Shown: piece after piece, positions 25,940 through 34,359 of the stretch | Position numbering within the stretch: position 1 is the stretch's first letter | Layout of the letters: each line of letters begins with the position of its first letter | Assembly: GCA_963666535.1 (NCBI GenBank) | Contig: OY762913.1 | Span: 372,001 to 436,000, forward strand | Length of the DNA: 64,000 nucleotides | Direction of reading: 5' to 3' | From: G963666535 sp963666535 | GTDB taxonomy: Bacteria > Bacillota > Clostridia > Oscillospirales > Oscillospiraceae | Translations under genes and position numbers: made by a program | The notes under the pieces: generated by a model | What the model saw: the letters and a program-made list of their open reading frames with translations, nothing else | Told to the model about the DNA's origin: nothing | Databases searched by the model: none

Positions 25940-26798
25940 AAGTGTCGCCGACCTGGTCGAACAGGCAGAAACGGGAAAACAAAAAATTTATCAGCTGATG
26001 CTGACGCAGGAAGCGCAGCAGTCCGGCAAAAGCGAAGATGAGATTTTTTCGGTGATGAGCAAACAGTATGCCGTGATGAAGCGCGCGGTGGAAAAAGGAA
26101 TTCAAGGCGTGCAGTCTCAGTCCGGAATGACCGGTGGGGACGCCAAAAAGCTGTATGAGTATATCCAAAGGGGTGCCTTTCTCACCGACAAGGTTTCGCT
26201 CCATGCCATTTGCTATGCCATTGCCACCAATGAGGTCAATGCCTCTATGGGGGTGATCTGCGCAACGCCCACCGCCGGCTCGGCAGGCGTTCTGCCCGCC
26301 GTTCTGCTGGCCGCCAAAGAAAGGCTCAACGTTTCTGACGAAACGGTGGTGCGGCACTTGTTTACGGCTGGTGCCTTTGGATTTATCATTGCCAACAACG
26401 CGTTCATCTCCGGTGCGGCGGGCGGCTGTCAGGCAGAGATCGGCTCGGCAAGCGCGATGGCCGCGGCCGCAGTGACCGAAATGGCCGGCGGCACACCCAC
26501 CCAGGCGGCCCACGCAATGGCGATGGCGCTGAAAAACATGCTGGGCCTTACCTGCGACCCCGTGGCAGGCTTGGTGGAGGTGCCCTGTATTAAACGAAAT
26601 GCAGCAGGCGCATCCAACGCTTTGACGGCGGCAGAAATGGCGCTGGCCGGTGTGGAAAGCCGCGTTCCCTGGGACGAGGTCATCGGCGCAATGTATCAAA
26701 TCGGGCTTTCTATGCCAGTGTCCCTGCGCGAAACAGCAATGGGCGGACTGGCCGCCTCGCAAACCGGAAAGATGTGGAAAGAAAAACTGGCAAAATAG
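25932..26798 (+). CDS. sdaAA: L-serine dehydratase, iron-sulfur-dependent, alpha subunit
   Basis: 288 residues. The catalytic domain has conserved 'GVICATPTAGSAGVLPAVLLA', 'GCQAEIGSASAMAAAA' and 'LTCDPVAGLVEVPCIKRNA'; the three cysteines in these blocks ligate the Fe-S cluster. It is translated from within the end of sdaAB. A long perfect stem terminator ends the unit. Confidence 0.97.
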   Translation: MFKSVADLVEQAETGKQKIYQLMLTQEAQQSGKSEDEIFSVMSKQYAVMKRAVEKGIQGVQSQSGMTGGDAKKLYEYIQRGAFLTDKVSLHAICYAIATNEVNASMGVICATPTAGSAGVLPAVLLAAKERLNVSDETVVRHLFTAGAFGFIIANNAFISGAAGGCQAEIGSASAMAAAAVTEMAGGTPTQAAHAMAMALKNMLGLTCDPVAGLVEVPCIKRNAAGASNALTAAEMALAGVESRVPWDEVIGAMYQIGLSMPVSLRETAMGGLAASQTGKMWKEKLAK

Positions 26799-26942
26799 TG
26801 TTTGCGGAACCAACCCTCTGTTTGCTCCATCCTGCGGCACCGTTTTTGCCTGATTTCCGCGCAAGGGCTTTGGTTTTATTACGTGCGTCCGCGCATGGAA
26901 CCAGACCATCGGCTCAAGCCTGCTCCTGTCTCAAAAGGCAGC

Positions 26943-27000
26943 AAAGCCGACGAGCGTCCCCCCACCCTGTGTTCGGTGGGGGGACGCTCGTCGGCTTTTT
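26943..27000. terminator. Bidirectional terminator between sdaAA and the ABC genes
   Basis: A perfect stem of about 24 bp (starting AAAGCCGACGAGCGTCC) with an 8-base loop and TTTTT on the plus side, AAA on the other. Confidence 0.92.
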
Positions 27001-27006
27001 CGATCC

Positions 27007-29073
27007 TTATGACAGCTGGAATTGCCCGGTATAAAGCTGATAGTACCGGCCCTGCTGGGACAGAAGCTCATCATGGCTTCCCTTTTCAATGATCTGTCCC
27101 GCCTCAATCACCGCGATGGCGCTGGCGTTGCGAACGGTGGACAGGCGGTGGGCGATGACAAACACCGTGCGTCCTTCCATCAAAGTATCCATGCCGTTTT
27201 GGATCAGCTGCTCGGTGCGGGTATCAATGGAGGAGGTTGCCTCGTCCAGAATCATCACCGGCGGGTCGGCCACGGCGGCGCGGGCAATGGCCAGCAGCTG
27301 GCGCTGTCCCTGGGAAAGATTTCCACCGTCGCCGGAAATCATCGTGTCATAGCCTTGGGGCAGGCGCCGAATAAAGGAATGGGCATTGGCGCTCTTGGCG
27401 GCGGCAACGCACTCCTCGTCCGTGGCATCCAGCCGTCCGTAGCGGATGTTTTCCATGACCGTACCGGTGAAAAGATGGGTGTCCTGCAGCACCACGCCCA
27501 GCGAATGACGCAGATCGTCCTTGCGGATATTCTTCACATCAATACCGTCATAGGTGATGGCACCGCTTGGAATTTCATAGAAGCGGTTAAGCAGATTGGT
27601 AATGGTAGTCTTGCCTGCGCCGGTGGACCCCACAAAGGCGATCTTCTGCCCTGGCTTTGCGTAAACCGACACGTCGTTTAGCACCAGCTTATCCGGCACA
27701 TAGGAGAAGCTGACATCCATCAGCCGCATATCCCCCTGCAGGGGGATCAGCACATACCGATCTTCCCCCTGGCCGCGCACCGGTCCGCGCACAGCCCCCA
27801 AGGTCAAGCAGCCGTCCTCCCCGGCAAATTGCCAGATCCAGCCGACGGCGTTGACGTCGGAGACCAAGGTGCCGTCGTCTTTCTCATACCCGTGGACAAG
27901 GCTGGAGCCATGCGGCCCCTGCACGCACTTCCACGCCCAAGCGTCCGGGTGCCCACCGTCGGTGCGCACCTCGATCTCGCCATCATCGCCCTGTACAACA
28001 GGCACGAGGGTGACCACACCATCATCGGGTTCCGGCTCCACGTCCATCAGCTCAAAAATGCGTTCGGCGCCCGCCAGGGCCGAAAGAAGGGTTGTGATCT
28101 GCTGGGAAACCTGGTTCAGAGGCTGCCCCACCTGCTTGGAAAATTGCAGATACGCGGCCAGACCGCCCAGATCGAAGCCCGAAGCCACAGCCAGCGCCCC
28201 GCCCAGTGCCGCCGTGACGGCAAAGCCGATGTTAAAGATGTTTGACACCACGGGCATGATCGCCGTGGAGTAAAAGTTTGCATCCATCGCCGCATCGCGA
28301 TAGGTGGCGTTTAATCCGTCAAACACCTGCTGCGACTGGTTTTCATGGTGAAATGCCTTGACTACCTTCAGTCCCTCGATGGTCTCCTGAATGCTGCCGT
28401 TCACCGCGCCCAGCGCGGCCTGCTGCTTGGCATAGCAAACCCGGCTTCTGCCTCCCAAAAACTTGATGACCAGCATCGTTGCCACAAGGGTAGCCAGTGT
28501 GACAAGGAACAAAAGCGGGTTAATATACAGCATCCCCGCAATAATGCCCACAAACATCAGCGCGCTGGAAAAAAGGGAGATCACGCTTTGCTCCATGGCT
28601 TGCTGCACGTTGTCGGCGTCATTGGTGAATCGGCTCATCAGCTCGCCATGGGTATGCCCGTCAAAATAGGACAAGGGAAGTTGCTGCAGCCGGTCAAACA
28701 GATCTTTCCGCAAGCGGTTACACCCCCGCTGGGCCAGCTGCACCATAATGGCAGCCTGAATATAGGTCGCCACCGACGCGCACAGATAAATAAGTCCCAG
28801 CTTTAATACGGAAAACCCAAACGCGGGAAGGTCGGTAAGGCCCGTGTCAATAAAATTGTTGATCAGCGGCCGCAGGTAATACGAACCTCCCACGGCACAC
28901 ACCGAAGAAACCACCACGGACAGCACCACCACCACAAGCGGCAGCTTCCGTCGGGTCAGGTATCCCAGCAGGCGGGAAACGGTTTTCCGGATGTGTTTTG
29001 GTTTTTGGAATCCGCCGCGCGGAGCGCCGCCGGGGCCATGAGGGCCGCCGCGGTTCGTTTTCTCTCCTGCCAT
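27007..29073 (-). CDS. Exporter-type ABC half-transporter with an inserted domain
   Basis: 688 residues. A Gly/Pro-rich N-tail and six membrane helices (about 45-330) come first. Between 'LMDVEPEPDD' (residue 342) and 'MRLMDVSFSYVP' (449) lie about 100 residues where MdlB-like proteins have about 20; this insert is rich in Trp, Gly and Asp. The nucleotide-binding domain carries Walker A 'GSTGAGKTT', signature 'LSQGQRQLLAIARA' and Walker B 'VMILDEAT'. It pairs with the upstream half-transporter (1-bp overlap) under MarR control and is probably a drug or lipid exporter heterodimer. Confidence 0.93.
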   Translation of the reverse strand: MAGEKTNRGGPHGPGGAPRGGFQKPKHIRKTVSRLLGYLTRRKLPLVVVVLSVVVSSVCAVGGSYYLRPLINNFIDTGLTDLPAFGFSVLKLGLIYLCASVATYIQAAIMVQLAQRGCNRLRKDLFDRLQQLPLSYFDGHTHGELMSRFTNDADNVQQAMEQSVISLFSSALMFVGIIAGMLYINPLLFLVTLATLVATMLVIKFLGGRSRVCYAKQQAALGAVNGSIQETIEGLKVVKAFHHENQSQQVFDGLNATYRDAAMDANFYSTAIMPVVSNIFNIGFAVTAALGGALAVASGFDLGGLAAYLQFSKQVGQPLNQVSQQITTLLSALAGAERIFELMDVEPEPDDGVVTLVPVVQGDDGEIEVRTDGGHPDAWAWKCVQGPHGSSLVHGYEKDDGTLVSDVNAVGWIWQFAGEDGCLTLGAVRGPVRGQGEDRYVLIPLQGDMRLMDVSFSYVPDKLVLNDVSVYAKPGQKIAFVGSTGAGKTTITNLLNRFYEIPSGAITYDGIDVKNIRKDDLRHSLGVVLQDTHLFTGTVMENIRYGRLDATDEECVAAAKSANAHSFIRRLPQGYDTMISGDGGNLSQGQRQLLAIARAAVADPPVMILDEATSSIDTRTEQLIQNGMDTLMEGRTVFVIAHRLSTVRNASAIAVIEAGQIIEKGSHDELLSQQGRYYQLYTGQFQLS

Positions 29074-30803
29074 TATTCCAGCCCTCCTTCCTGCTGCGAC
29101 CGATAAATTTCCTGATAGATGGTGTTGTGTTCCATCAGCTGCTCGTGGGTCCCCACGCCGTTCACCCTGCCGTCGTCCAGCACGATGATCTTATCCGCGT
29201 CACGCACCGAGCTGATGCGCTGGGCAATGATAATCACCGTGGTTCCGGCCAGATTTTCCTTAAAGGAGCGGCGGATACTTGCCTCGGTGGCCGAGTCTAC
29301 CGCGGAAGTGGAGTCGTCCAAAATGAGGATGGCAGGCCGCCTGAGCATGGCCCGGGCGATACACAGGCGCTGCTTCTGCCCACCGGAAACGTTCACGCCG
29401 CCCTGCTCCAGATAGGTATCGAACCCGTCGGGGAAGGACATGATAAAGTCATAGGCACAGGCGTCCTTGGTGGCGGCGATTAACTCGTCTTCCGTTGCGC
29501 CCTCTTTACCCCAAAGCAAGTTTTCCCGGATGGTTCCGGAGAAAAGTATGTTGTTTTGCAGCACCATGCCGATGCGGTCCCGCAGTCCCTCCAGGGGATA
29601 GTCCTTTACGTTCAACCCATCCACCAGAACAGCGCCCTCGGTCACATCATAAAAGCGGGGAATAAGATGCACCAGAGAGGACTTGCCGGTACCCGTGCCC
29701 CCCACAATGGCGGCGAATTCGCCCGACTCCACGGTAAAGCTCAGCGATTCCAGCACATTGTCGCCGGTGCCCGCCGTCTGATAGCGGAAACTGGCGTTTT
29801 GGAATTCCACCCGTCCCTTTTGGGGGGGCAACTGCGTACAGTCGCCATCCTCAATGGCCGGCTCGGTGTCCAGCACCTCGCAAATGCGGCGGGAACAGGC
29901 CATGGCACGGGTCAGCTGCAGTAGGGACAGGGCCACCATCAATACGCTCATGAGAATGTACACGATGTAATTGATAAAGGAAACCAGGTCACCCACCTGC
30001 ATCCCGCCGGCGGTGACAATCTTGCCGCCGAACCAGATGACCGCCAGTGTGGCTCCGTAAAACGCCAGCATCATAATGGGCTGCATGAAGATAATGCGCA
30101 TAACCACGTTCAGTCCCGCGGCGGTAAACTCATCGTTCACCTTTTTGAACTTGGTCTTTTCAAAGCCCTCCCGCACAAACGCCTTGACCACACGGATGGC
30201 AATCAGGTTTTCCTGTACGGTTTCGTTGACCGCGTCAATTTTCTGCTGCATCACCGCAAACAGCTTGTGGCACATTTTCATGAGAAGTCCCACCGCAAGA
30301 CTCAGAAGGGGGATGGTCACGATCAGGATCAGGGACAGACGGGCGTTAATATAGATGGCAACACCCAGCGCCGCAAACAGCATCACCGGGGAACGGGTCA
30401 GGATTCTCAGCCCCATGGCAATCATCATCTGCAGGTTGTTCACGTCATTGGTCATGCGGGTGATCAGGGAGGCGGAGGAGAATCGGTCGATATCCCCAAA
30501 GGAAAACTCCTGTACCTTATGAAACATCCCCTGGCGGAGATTTGCGCCGAATCCCTGACTGCCAACGGCGGAGAACTTGGCGGACATTCCGCCGAAGAAC
30601 ATGGCCAGGGCGGCAAGCGCCACCATCAGACCTCCCTTCCGCAAAATGTACCCGGTGTCTCCGGCTGCAATGCCCACATCGATGATGTCGGCCATCAGCA
30701 GCGGCAGCACCAACTCACAAGCGACCTCAAACACCACAAACACAGGGGCCAGAATGGCATATTTCTTGTATTGCCCCAAATAGGGCAGCAGCTTCTTCAG
30801 CAT
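29073..30803 (-). CDS. Exporter-type ABC half-transporter
   Basis: 576 residues in the usual layout: six membrane helices (about 15-310), then an ATPase domain with Walker A 'GGTGTGKSSL', signature 'VSGGQKQRLCIARA', and Walker B 'ILILDDSTSAVD'. A D replaces the catalytic E after Walker B, giving LDDS where its partner has LDEA. Such pairs are asymmetric, with one degenerate ATP site, as in TM287/288-type heterodimers. It starts 2 bp after marR ends and overlaps the next gene by 1 bp. Confidence 0.94.
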   Translation of the reverse strand: MLKKLLPYLGQYKKYAILAPVFVVFEVACELVLPLLMADIIDVGIAAGDTGYILRKGGLMVALAALAMFFGGMSAKFSAVGSQGFGANLRQGMFHKVQEFSFGDIDRFSSASLITRMTNDVNNLQMMIAMGLRILTRSPVMLFAALGVAIYINARLSLILIVTIPLLSLAVGLLMKMCHKLFAVMQQKIDAVNETVQENLIAIRVVKAFVREGFEKTKFKKVNDEFTAAGLNVVMRIIFMQPIMMLAFYGATLAVIWFGGKIVTAGGMQVGDLVSFINYIVYILMSVLMVALSLLQLTRAMACSRRICEVLDTEPAIEDGDCTQLPPQKGRVEFQNASFRYQTAGTGDNVLESLSFTVESGEFAAIVGGTGTGKSSLVHLIPRFYDVTEGAVLVDGLNVKDYPLEGLRDRIGMVLQNNILFSGTIRENLLWGKEGATEDELIAATKDACAYDFIMSFPDGFDTYLEQGGVNVSGGQKQRLCIARAMLRRPAILILDDSTSAVDSATEASIRRSFKENLAGTTVIIIAQRISSVRDADKIIVLDDGRVNGVGTHEQLMEHNTIYQEIYRSQQEGGLE

Positions 30804-30805
30804 AT

Positions 30806-31291
30806 TTAATCTTTGCTCCTTTCAAATGGGCAACGGCACTGTTCGTCGTGCGGCCCTCTCAAATTATTCAGCATTCGCTGTAAAAATACATTCAGCGTGG
30901 CCCGTTCCTCCAGAGAAAATCCCTCGAACATGCGCTGGTCCACCGTCCGGAATACCGCTTCGCACCGCGCCACGATTTCCAGCCCCTTGGGCGTGATGGA
31001 AATTTGCTTGCGCCGGGCGTCGCCGCTGTCCACCGTCTGCGCGATATACCCATTGGCACACAGCGTTTTGATGGACATGGCAATGGCGGCGGGGGTGACA
31101 TGAAGCCGCTGCGCCAGCTCCCGCTGGGGGGGAATGTTTCCGCCCGCGCTGTACGTTTTTAGGACAAAAAGCACCATGGGATGCCCTACGTCCTGCAAGT
31201 TCTCTGCCGCAAAAGCTTCGCCCAGCGCCCGGTGGTGAACCCGATTGAGGCGATGAAACAGCAACTCTGGATTTTCCTGTTGTGAGGCCAT
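30806..31291 (-). CDS. MarR-family transcriptional regulator
   Basis: 161 residues from ATG 31291, chosen for the 'AAAGGAGGGTGATT' site immediately before it. Winged helix-turn-helix at about 45-110 ('QRELAQRLHVTPAAIAMSIK', then 'DSGDARRKQISITPKGLE'), flanked by dimerisation helices. It is first in an operon with two ABC exporter genes. A perfect 8-bp inverted repeat sits over its promoter, so autorepression relieved by an exported ligand is likely. Confidence 0.94.
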   Translation of the reverse strand: MASQQENPELLFHRLNRVHHRALGEAFAAENLQDVGHPMVLFVLKTYSAGGNIPPQRELAQRLHVTPAAIAMSIKTLCANGYIAQTVDSGDARRKQISITPKGLEIVARCEAVFRTVDQRMFEGFSLEERATLNVFLQRMLNNLRGPHDEQCRCPFERSKD

Positions 31292-31325
31292 AATCACCCT
31301 CCTTTTCATTTAGTTAAGGTGCTTA

Positions 31326-31346
31326 ATAGTTAAGTACATTAACTAT
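31326..31346. promoter_or_regulatory. MarR operator
   Basis: ATAGTTAA, 5-bp spacer, TTAACTAT, a perfect inverted repeat just downstream of the marR promoter. An extra half site TTAGTTAA lies at about 31310. Confidence 0.7.
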
Positions 31347-31356
31347 ATGGATTGTT

Positions 31357-31384
31357 ATTGTAACACAGACAGGGGAAATGTCAA
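31357..31384 (-). promoter_or_regulatory. Promoter for marR-ABC operon
   Basis: Minus strand TTGACA, 16-bp spacer, TACAAT. Confidence 0.8.
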
Positions 31385-31399
31385 GGGAAATGTTTAGTG

Positions 31400-31411
31400 G
31401 AACAAATGTTT
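31400..31411 (+). promoter_or_regulatory. LexA (SOS) box
   Basis: GAACAAATGTTT, one base off the Gram-positive GAAC-N4-GTTC operator. It overlaps the -35 of the lexA promoter, as expected for autoregulation. Confidence 0.75.
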
Positions 31412-31438
31412 GACATTTTTTTGTGGTCATGCTACACT
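31410..31438 (+). promoter_or_regulatory. Promoter for lexA
   Basis: TTGACA, 17-bp spacer, TACACT. Confidence 0.85.
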
Positions 31439-31469
31439 GAACCTACTATTTGACAGGGAGGTCATTTTT

Positions 31470-32090
31470 ATGAACCAACAGCTGACGGCCAAGCAGCAGC
31501 AAATCTATGACTACATCCTTGCCTTTTCTGCCGAGCACGGCTATCCTCCCTCCGTGCGGGAGATCGGCGCGGCGGTTGGCCTGAAATCTCCTTCTACCGT
31601 GCATTTTCACCTGAAGGGCCTAGAGGCTTCCGGCCTCATCCTCAAGGCGGAGGGAAAGACCCGGACCCTCACAATATCCAAGGCGGCTGCGCCCCCCATG
31701 GTCGAGGAGCGGGACAGCATGGAAAATCGCGTGCCCGTGGTAGGCAATGTGGCTGCCGGCTCTCCCATATTGGCGGAGGAGTGCGTCGAGGACTACCTTA
31801 CCTTTGATACCCAAGGTCTGTCAGGGGAACATTTCGCGCTTCGCGTGCGGGGAGAATCTATGCTGAACGCCGGCATTTTGCCGGATGATCTGGTGATTGT
31901 CCACCGTCAAAACGAAGTCCTTAACGGAGAAATCGCCGTTGCCCTGTTTGAGGACGAGGCTACCGTTAAAACCTACCGCCGGCTGAACGGCCAAGTATGG
32001 CTGATGCCGGAAAACGAGGCCTATGAGCCTATTGACGGTGACAAGGCCGAGATTTTGGGTAAAGTGGTCGCCGTGGTGCGGCGGTACTAA
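31470..32090 (+). CDS. lexA: SOS repressor LexA
   Basis: 206 residues from ATG 31470 with 'AGGGAGG' upstream. N-terminal winged helix (1-70, 'SVREIGAAVGLKSPSTVHFH'), cleavage site A96-G97 in 'NVAAGSPI', catalytic S130 in 'RGESML', and K167 in 'ATVKTY'. It represses DNA-damage genes until RecA-stimulated self-cleavage. Its own box lies in the promoter. The alkyltransferase gene follows after 4 bp. Confidence 0.98.
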   Translation: MNQQLTAKQQQIYDYILAFSAEHGYPPSVREIGAAVGLKSPSTVHFHLKGLEASGLILKAEGKTRTLTISKAAAPPMVEERDSMENRVPVVGNVAAGSPILAEECVEDYLTFDTQGLSGEHFALRVRGESMLNAGILPDDLVIVHRQNEVLNGEIAVALFEDEATVKTYRRLNGQVWLMPENEAYEPIDGDKAEILGKVVAVVRRY

Positions 32091-32094
32091 GGCG

Positions 32095-32550
32095 ATGGAG
32101 CTTTTGTTGTTTGACACACCCTTAGGCACGCTGGGCCTTGGCGCGGAGGAAGACACACTGGTGCAGTTATATCTCCCCCATGCCGTGGTACCTGACCTTG
32201 CCTCCCGGGAGACGCCGCTTCTTAGGCGTGGCAAAGAGGAGCTGCTGGAATACCTGGCGGGGGATCGGCAGGCGTTTGATCTGCCCCTGCGCCCGATGGG
32301 TACACCCTTTCAGCAGCGGGTATGGCATGCGCTTTGCGAAATCCCTTATGGAGACACGCGCAGCTACGGCGCCCTGGCCGCCGCCATCGGCAGCCCGCGG
32401 GCCTGCCGCGCCGTGGGCATGGCAAATCACCGTAACCCGCTGCCCATTTTGATCCCGTGTCACCGCGTGATCGGGGCCACCGGCGCACTGGTGGGATACG
32501 GCGGCGGACTTGCCGTCAAGGAGGCTCTGCTCCTGCTGGAGCGGAGTTGA
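32095..32550 (+). CDS. ogt: Methylated-DNA-protein-cysteine S-methyltransferase
   Basis: 151 residues. The active-site block is 'ILIPCHRVIGATGALVGYGG' with the acceptor Cys in PCHR, and the helix-turn-helix is 'YGALAAAIGSPRACRAVGMA'. It removes O6-alkyl groups from guanine in a single suicidal transfer. The N-terminal part is short, as in the Ogt type. With a 4-bp gap to lexA and no promoter visible between, it is probably part of the SOS transcript. A terminator-like stem follows. Confidence 0.95.
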   Translation: MELLLFDTPLGTLGLGAEEDTLVQLYLPHAVVPDLASRETPLLRRGKEELLEYLAGDRQAFDLPLRPMGTPFQQRVWHALCEIPYGDTRSYGALAAAIGSPRACRAVGMANHRNPLPILIPCHRVIGATGALVGYGGGLAVKEALLLLERS

Positions 32551-32613
32551 GCTCCGCCGGATCCCTAGAAGAGCGCTACGGTGGCCTCTGTCAGGCGGAG
32601 CAAGTGGTTTTTT
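32551..32613 (+). terminator. Terminator-like stem after ogt
   Basis: GCTCCGCC (32551) pairs with GGCGGAGC (32594), followed by a T-run at 32608. The loop is long, so confidence is moderate. Confidence 0.55.
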
Positions 32614-32623
32614 GATTGCCATC

Positions 32624-32653
32624 TTGCTTTTTTTGTTTCAGAAGTGCTATAAT
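32624..32653 (+). promoter_or_regulatory. Promoter for the mgtE leader
   Basis: TTGCTT, 18-bp spacer, TATAAT; predicted start near 32660, about 320 nt before mgtE. Confidence 0.75.
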
Positions 32654-32659
32654 GACAGC

Positions 32660-32982
32660 GTATACTCCATGCGCACATCTATTTGAGGTGCGTTCCAACC
32701 CAAATAAAAGGAAGTGAGACAAAGTGGAAGGCCGAAGTCGGAACGTGGAAACAGATAGTTGCTATCACGAACGCAGGGCGGTACAGCCGGGCGCGGACGC
32801 TTTGTCCCGCTTATTCTGTACTGCCGAAACGAATGACCGGGCTTTGCCCCGTCCCTCCGGACGGCGGCGTTGCCGCGTCATTCCTGCTTTGTGAATAGCA
32901 GCCGTATTTTCGCGCCTTTGCGCGAAGAAACGGCTGTTTTTACTTTCCTTTCTTAAATACGTATCGAAAGGAGAAGTCACCC
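32660..32982 (+). ncRNA. Long structured 5' leader of mgtE (unassigned cis-regulatory RNA)
   Basis: Several strong paired elements are visible. GCGCAC/GTGCG flanks about 32675-32696. A 10-bp stem pairs 32777-32786 (GGCGGTACAG) with 32816-32825 and encloses a GCGGAC/GTCCCGC hairpin. A junction closed by GAATGAC (32831-32837) and GTCATTC (32877-32883) holds three small hairpins (GGG/CCC, GTCC/GGAC, GCGGC/GCCGC). The terminator at 32899 follows. The position before a Mg2+ channel gene suggests a Mg2+-responsive attenuator, but I cannot find the M-box (ykoK) conserved blocks, so the class is unknown to me. A short frame running through it has no ribosome site. Confidence 0.65.
32899..32941 (+). 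terminator. Attenuator terminator before mgtE
   Basis: CAGCCGT...CGCGC, loop CTTT, GCGCG...ACGGCTG, then TTTTT, 40 bp before the mgtE ATG. Confidence 0.85.
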
Positions 32983-34356
32983 ATGCAGGAAGAACTGAAT
33001 TTTGAAACCATGCGCCAGCTGGCGGAAACCAAGCAGCTGCGCAAATTAAGAGATATCCTGACCAAAATGAACGGCGTTGATATCGCCCCTTTTTTGGAAG
33101 AAATGGACGACCGCGAGCTGGCCGTACTGATCTTCCGTCTGTTGCCGAAGGAGCTGGCGGCCGACGTATTCACCTATCTGGAAGACGCCAATCAGCAGGA
33201 GGAACTGATTAACGCTTTGTCCGACAAGGAACTGCGGGACGTCATTGCCGAGCTGTTCCTGGACGACGCCGTGGACATCATTGAGGATATGCCTGCCAAC
33301 GTGGTATCCCGTATGCTGCGGAACACCGATGCCGCCACCCGAAGCCAGATCAACGAGCTGCTCAGTTACCCCAAGGACAGTGCCGGTTCCATCATGACGA
33401 CCGAATTTGTCTATCTCCACAAGACGGCCACGGTGGAAGAGTCCTTTGCCCGCATCCGAAAAACCGGACTGGACAAGGAGACCGTGTACACCTGTTACGT
33501 CACCGAAAGCCGCGTTCTGATCGGCGTGGTGACCGTACGGAAAATGCTGCTGGCCTCCTACGGAACCTTGATTGAAGACATCATGGAGACCAACATTCTT
33601 TCGGTTAACACACACGAGGACAAAGAGACCGTGGCCCAGCTGTTTTCCAAGTACGACCTGCCTGCGCTGCCCGTGGTGGACAATGACAACCGCCTGGTGG
33701 GTATCGTCACCTTCGATGACGCCATGGACGTCATCGAAGATGAGGTGACTGAAGACATTGGAAAGATGGCCGCCATTCTCCCCTCCGACAAATCCTATTT
33801 CCGCACCGGCGTCATGGAAACGTGGAAGGCCCGCATCCCCTGGCTGATGCTACTGATGATCTCGGCCACCTTCACCGGTATGATCATCAGCAGCTTTGAA
33901 AGCGCACTGGCAGCCTATGTGGTGCTGGCCGCCTTCATCCCGATGTTGATGGGTACCGGGGGCAACTCAGGCGCGCAGGCCTCGGTTACCGTGATCCGTG
34001 GTCTATCCCTGGGGGATATTGAGCTTTCCGACCTTTTGCAGGTGGTCTGGAAAGAAATCCGGGTCGCCCTGATTTGCGGCGTTTCCCTTGCGGCGGTCAA
34101 CTTTGTCAAAATGCTGCTGGTGGATCGGCTTTTGCTTGGCAACACCCAGGTCACGGTTACCATCTCCGCCGTGGTATGCCTGACCATGATCTGCACCGTC
34201 GTGTGCGCTAAGGTGTCAGGCTGTATGCTGCCGATCCTGGCAAAAAAAATCGGTCTTGACCCTGCCGTCATGGCGTCCCCGTTCATCTCCACCATCGTAG
34301 ATGCCATCACGCTGCTGATCTATTTTCAATTTGCACGTCTTTTACTGGGGATTTAA
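32983..34356 (+). CDS. mgtE: Magnesium channel MgtE
   Basis: 457 residues. The acidic N domain of superhelical MgtE repeats (1-130) is followed by two CBS domains (about 135-255, 'TYPKDSAGSIMTTEF'-like 'SYPKDSAGSIMTTEFV'), a plug helix and five membrane helices (about 285-455). The pore signature is 'FIPMLMGTGGNSGAQASVTVIRG'. It is a Mg2+-gated channel whose cytosolic domains close when Mg2+ is plentiful. It sits behind a long leader with a terminator and starts an operon with an Spx-like gene (3-bp gap). Confidence 0.97.
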   Translation: MQEELNFETMRQLAETKQLRKLRDILTKMNGVDIAPFLEEMDDRELAVLIFRLLPKELAADVFTYLEDANQQEELINALSDKELRDVIAELFLDDAVDIIEDMPANVVSRMLRNTDAATRSQINELLSYPKDSAGSIMTTEFVYLHKTATVEESFARIRKTGLDKETVYTCYVTESRVLIGVVTVRKMLLASYGTLIEDIMETNILSVNTHEDKETVAQLFSKYDLPALPVVDNDNRLVGIVTFDDAMDVIEDEVTEDIGKMAAILPSDKSYFRTGVMETWKARIPWLMLLMISATFTGMIISSFESALAAYVVLAAFIPMLMGTGGNSGAQASVTVIRGLSLGDIELSDLLQVVWKEIRVALICGVSLAAVNFVKMLLVDRLLLGNTQVTVTISAVVCLTMICTVVCAKVSGCMLPILAKKIGLDPAVMASPFISTIVDAITLLIYFQFARLLLGI

Positions 34357-34359
34357 TCT

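Noticed and set aside
25902..26909. Minus-strand 335-residue frame over sdaAA
   Set aside because: Codon-bias shadow; sdaAA is unambiguous.
32683..32898. 71-residue frame inside the mgtE leader
   Set aside because: Its ribosome site is absent and the sequence is dominated by RNA stems and a terminator; better explained as a structured leader. A leader peptide cannot be fully excluded.
32660..32982. M-box (ykoK) Mg2+ riboswitch before mgtE
   Set aside because: The conserved M-box blocks as I remember them are not found; kept as an unassigned leader.
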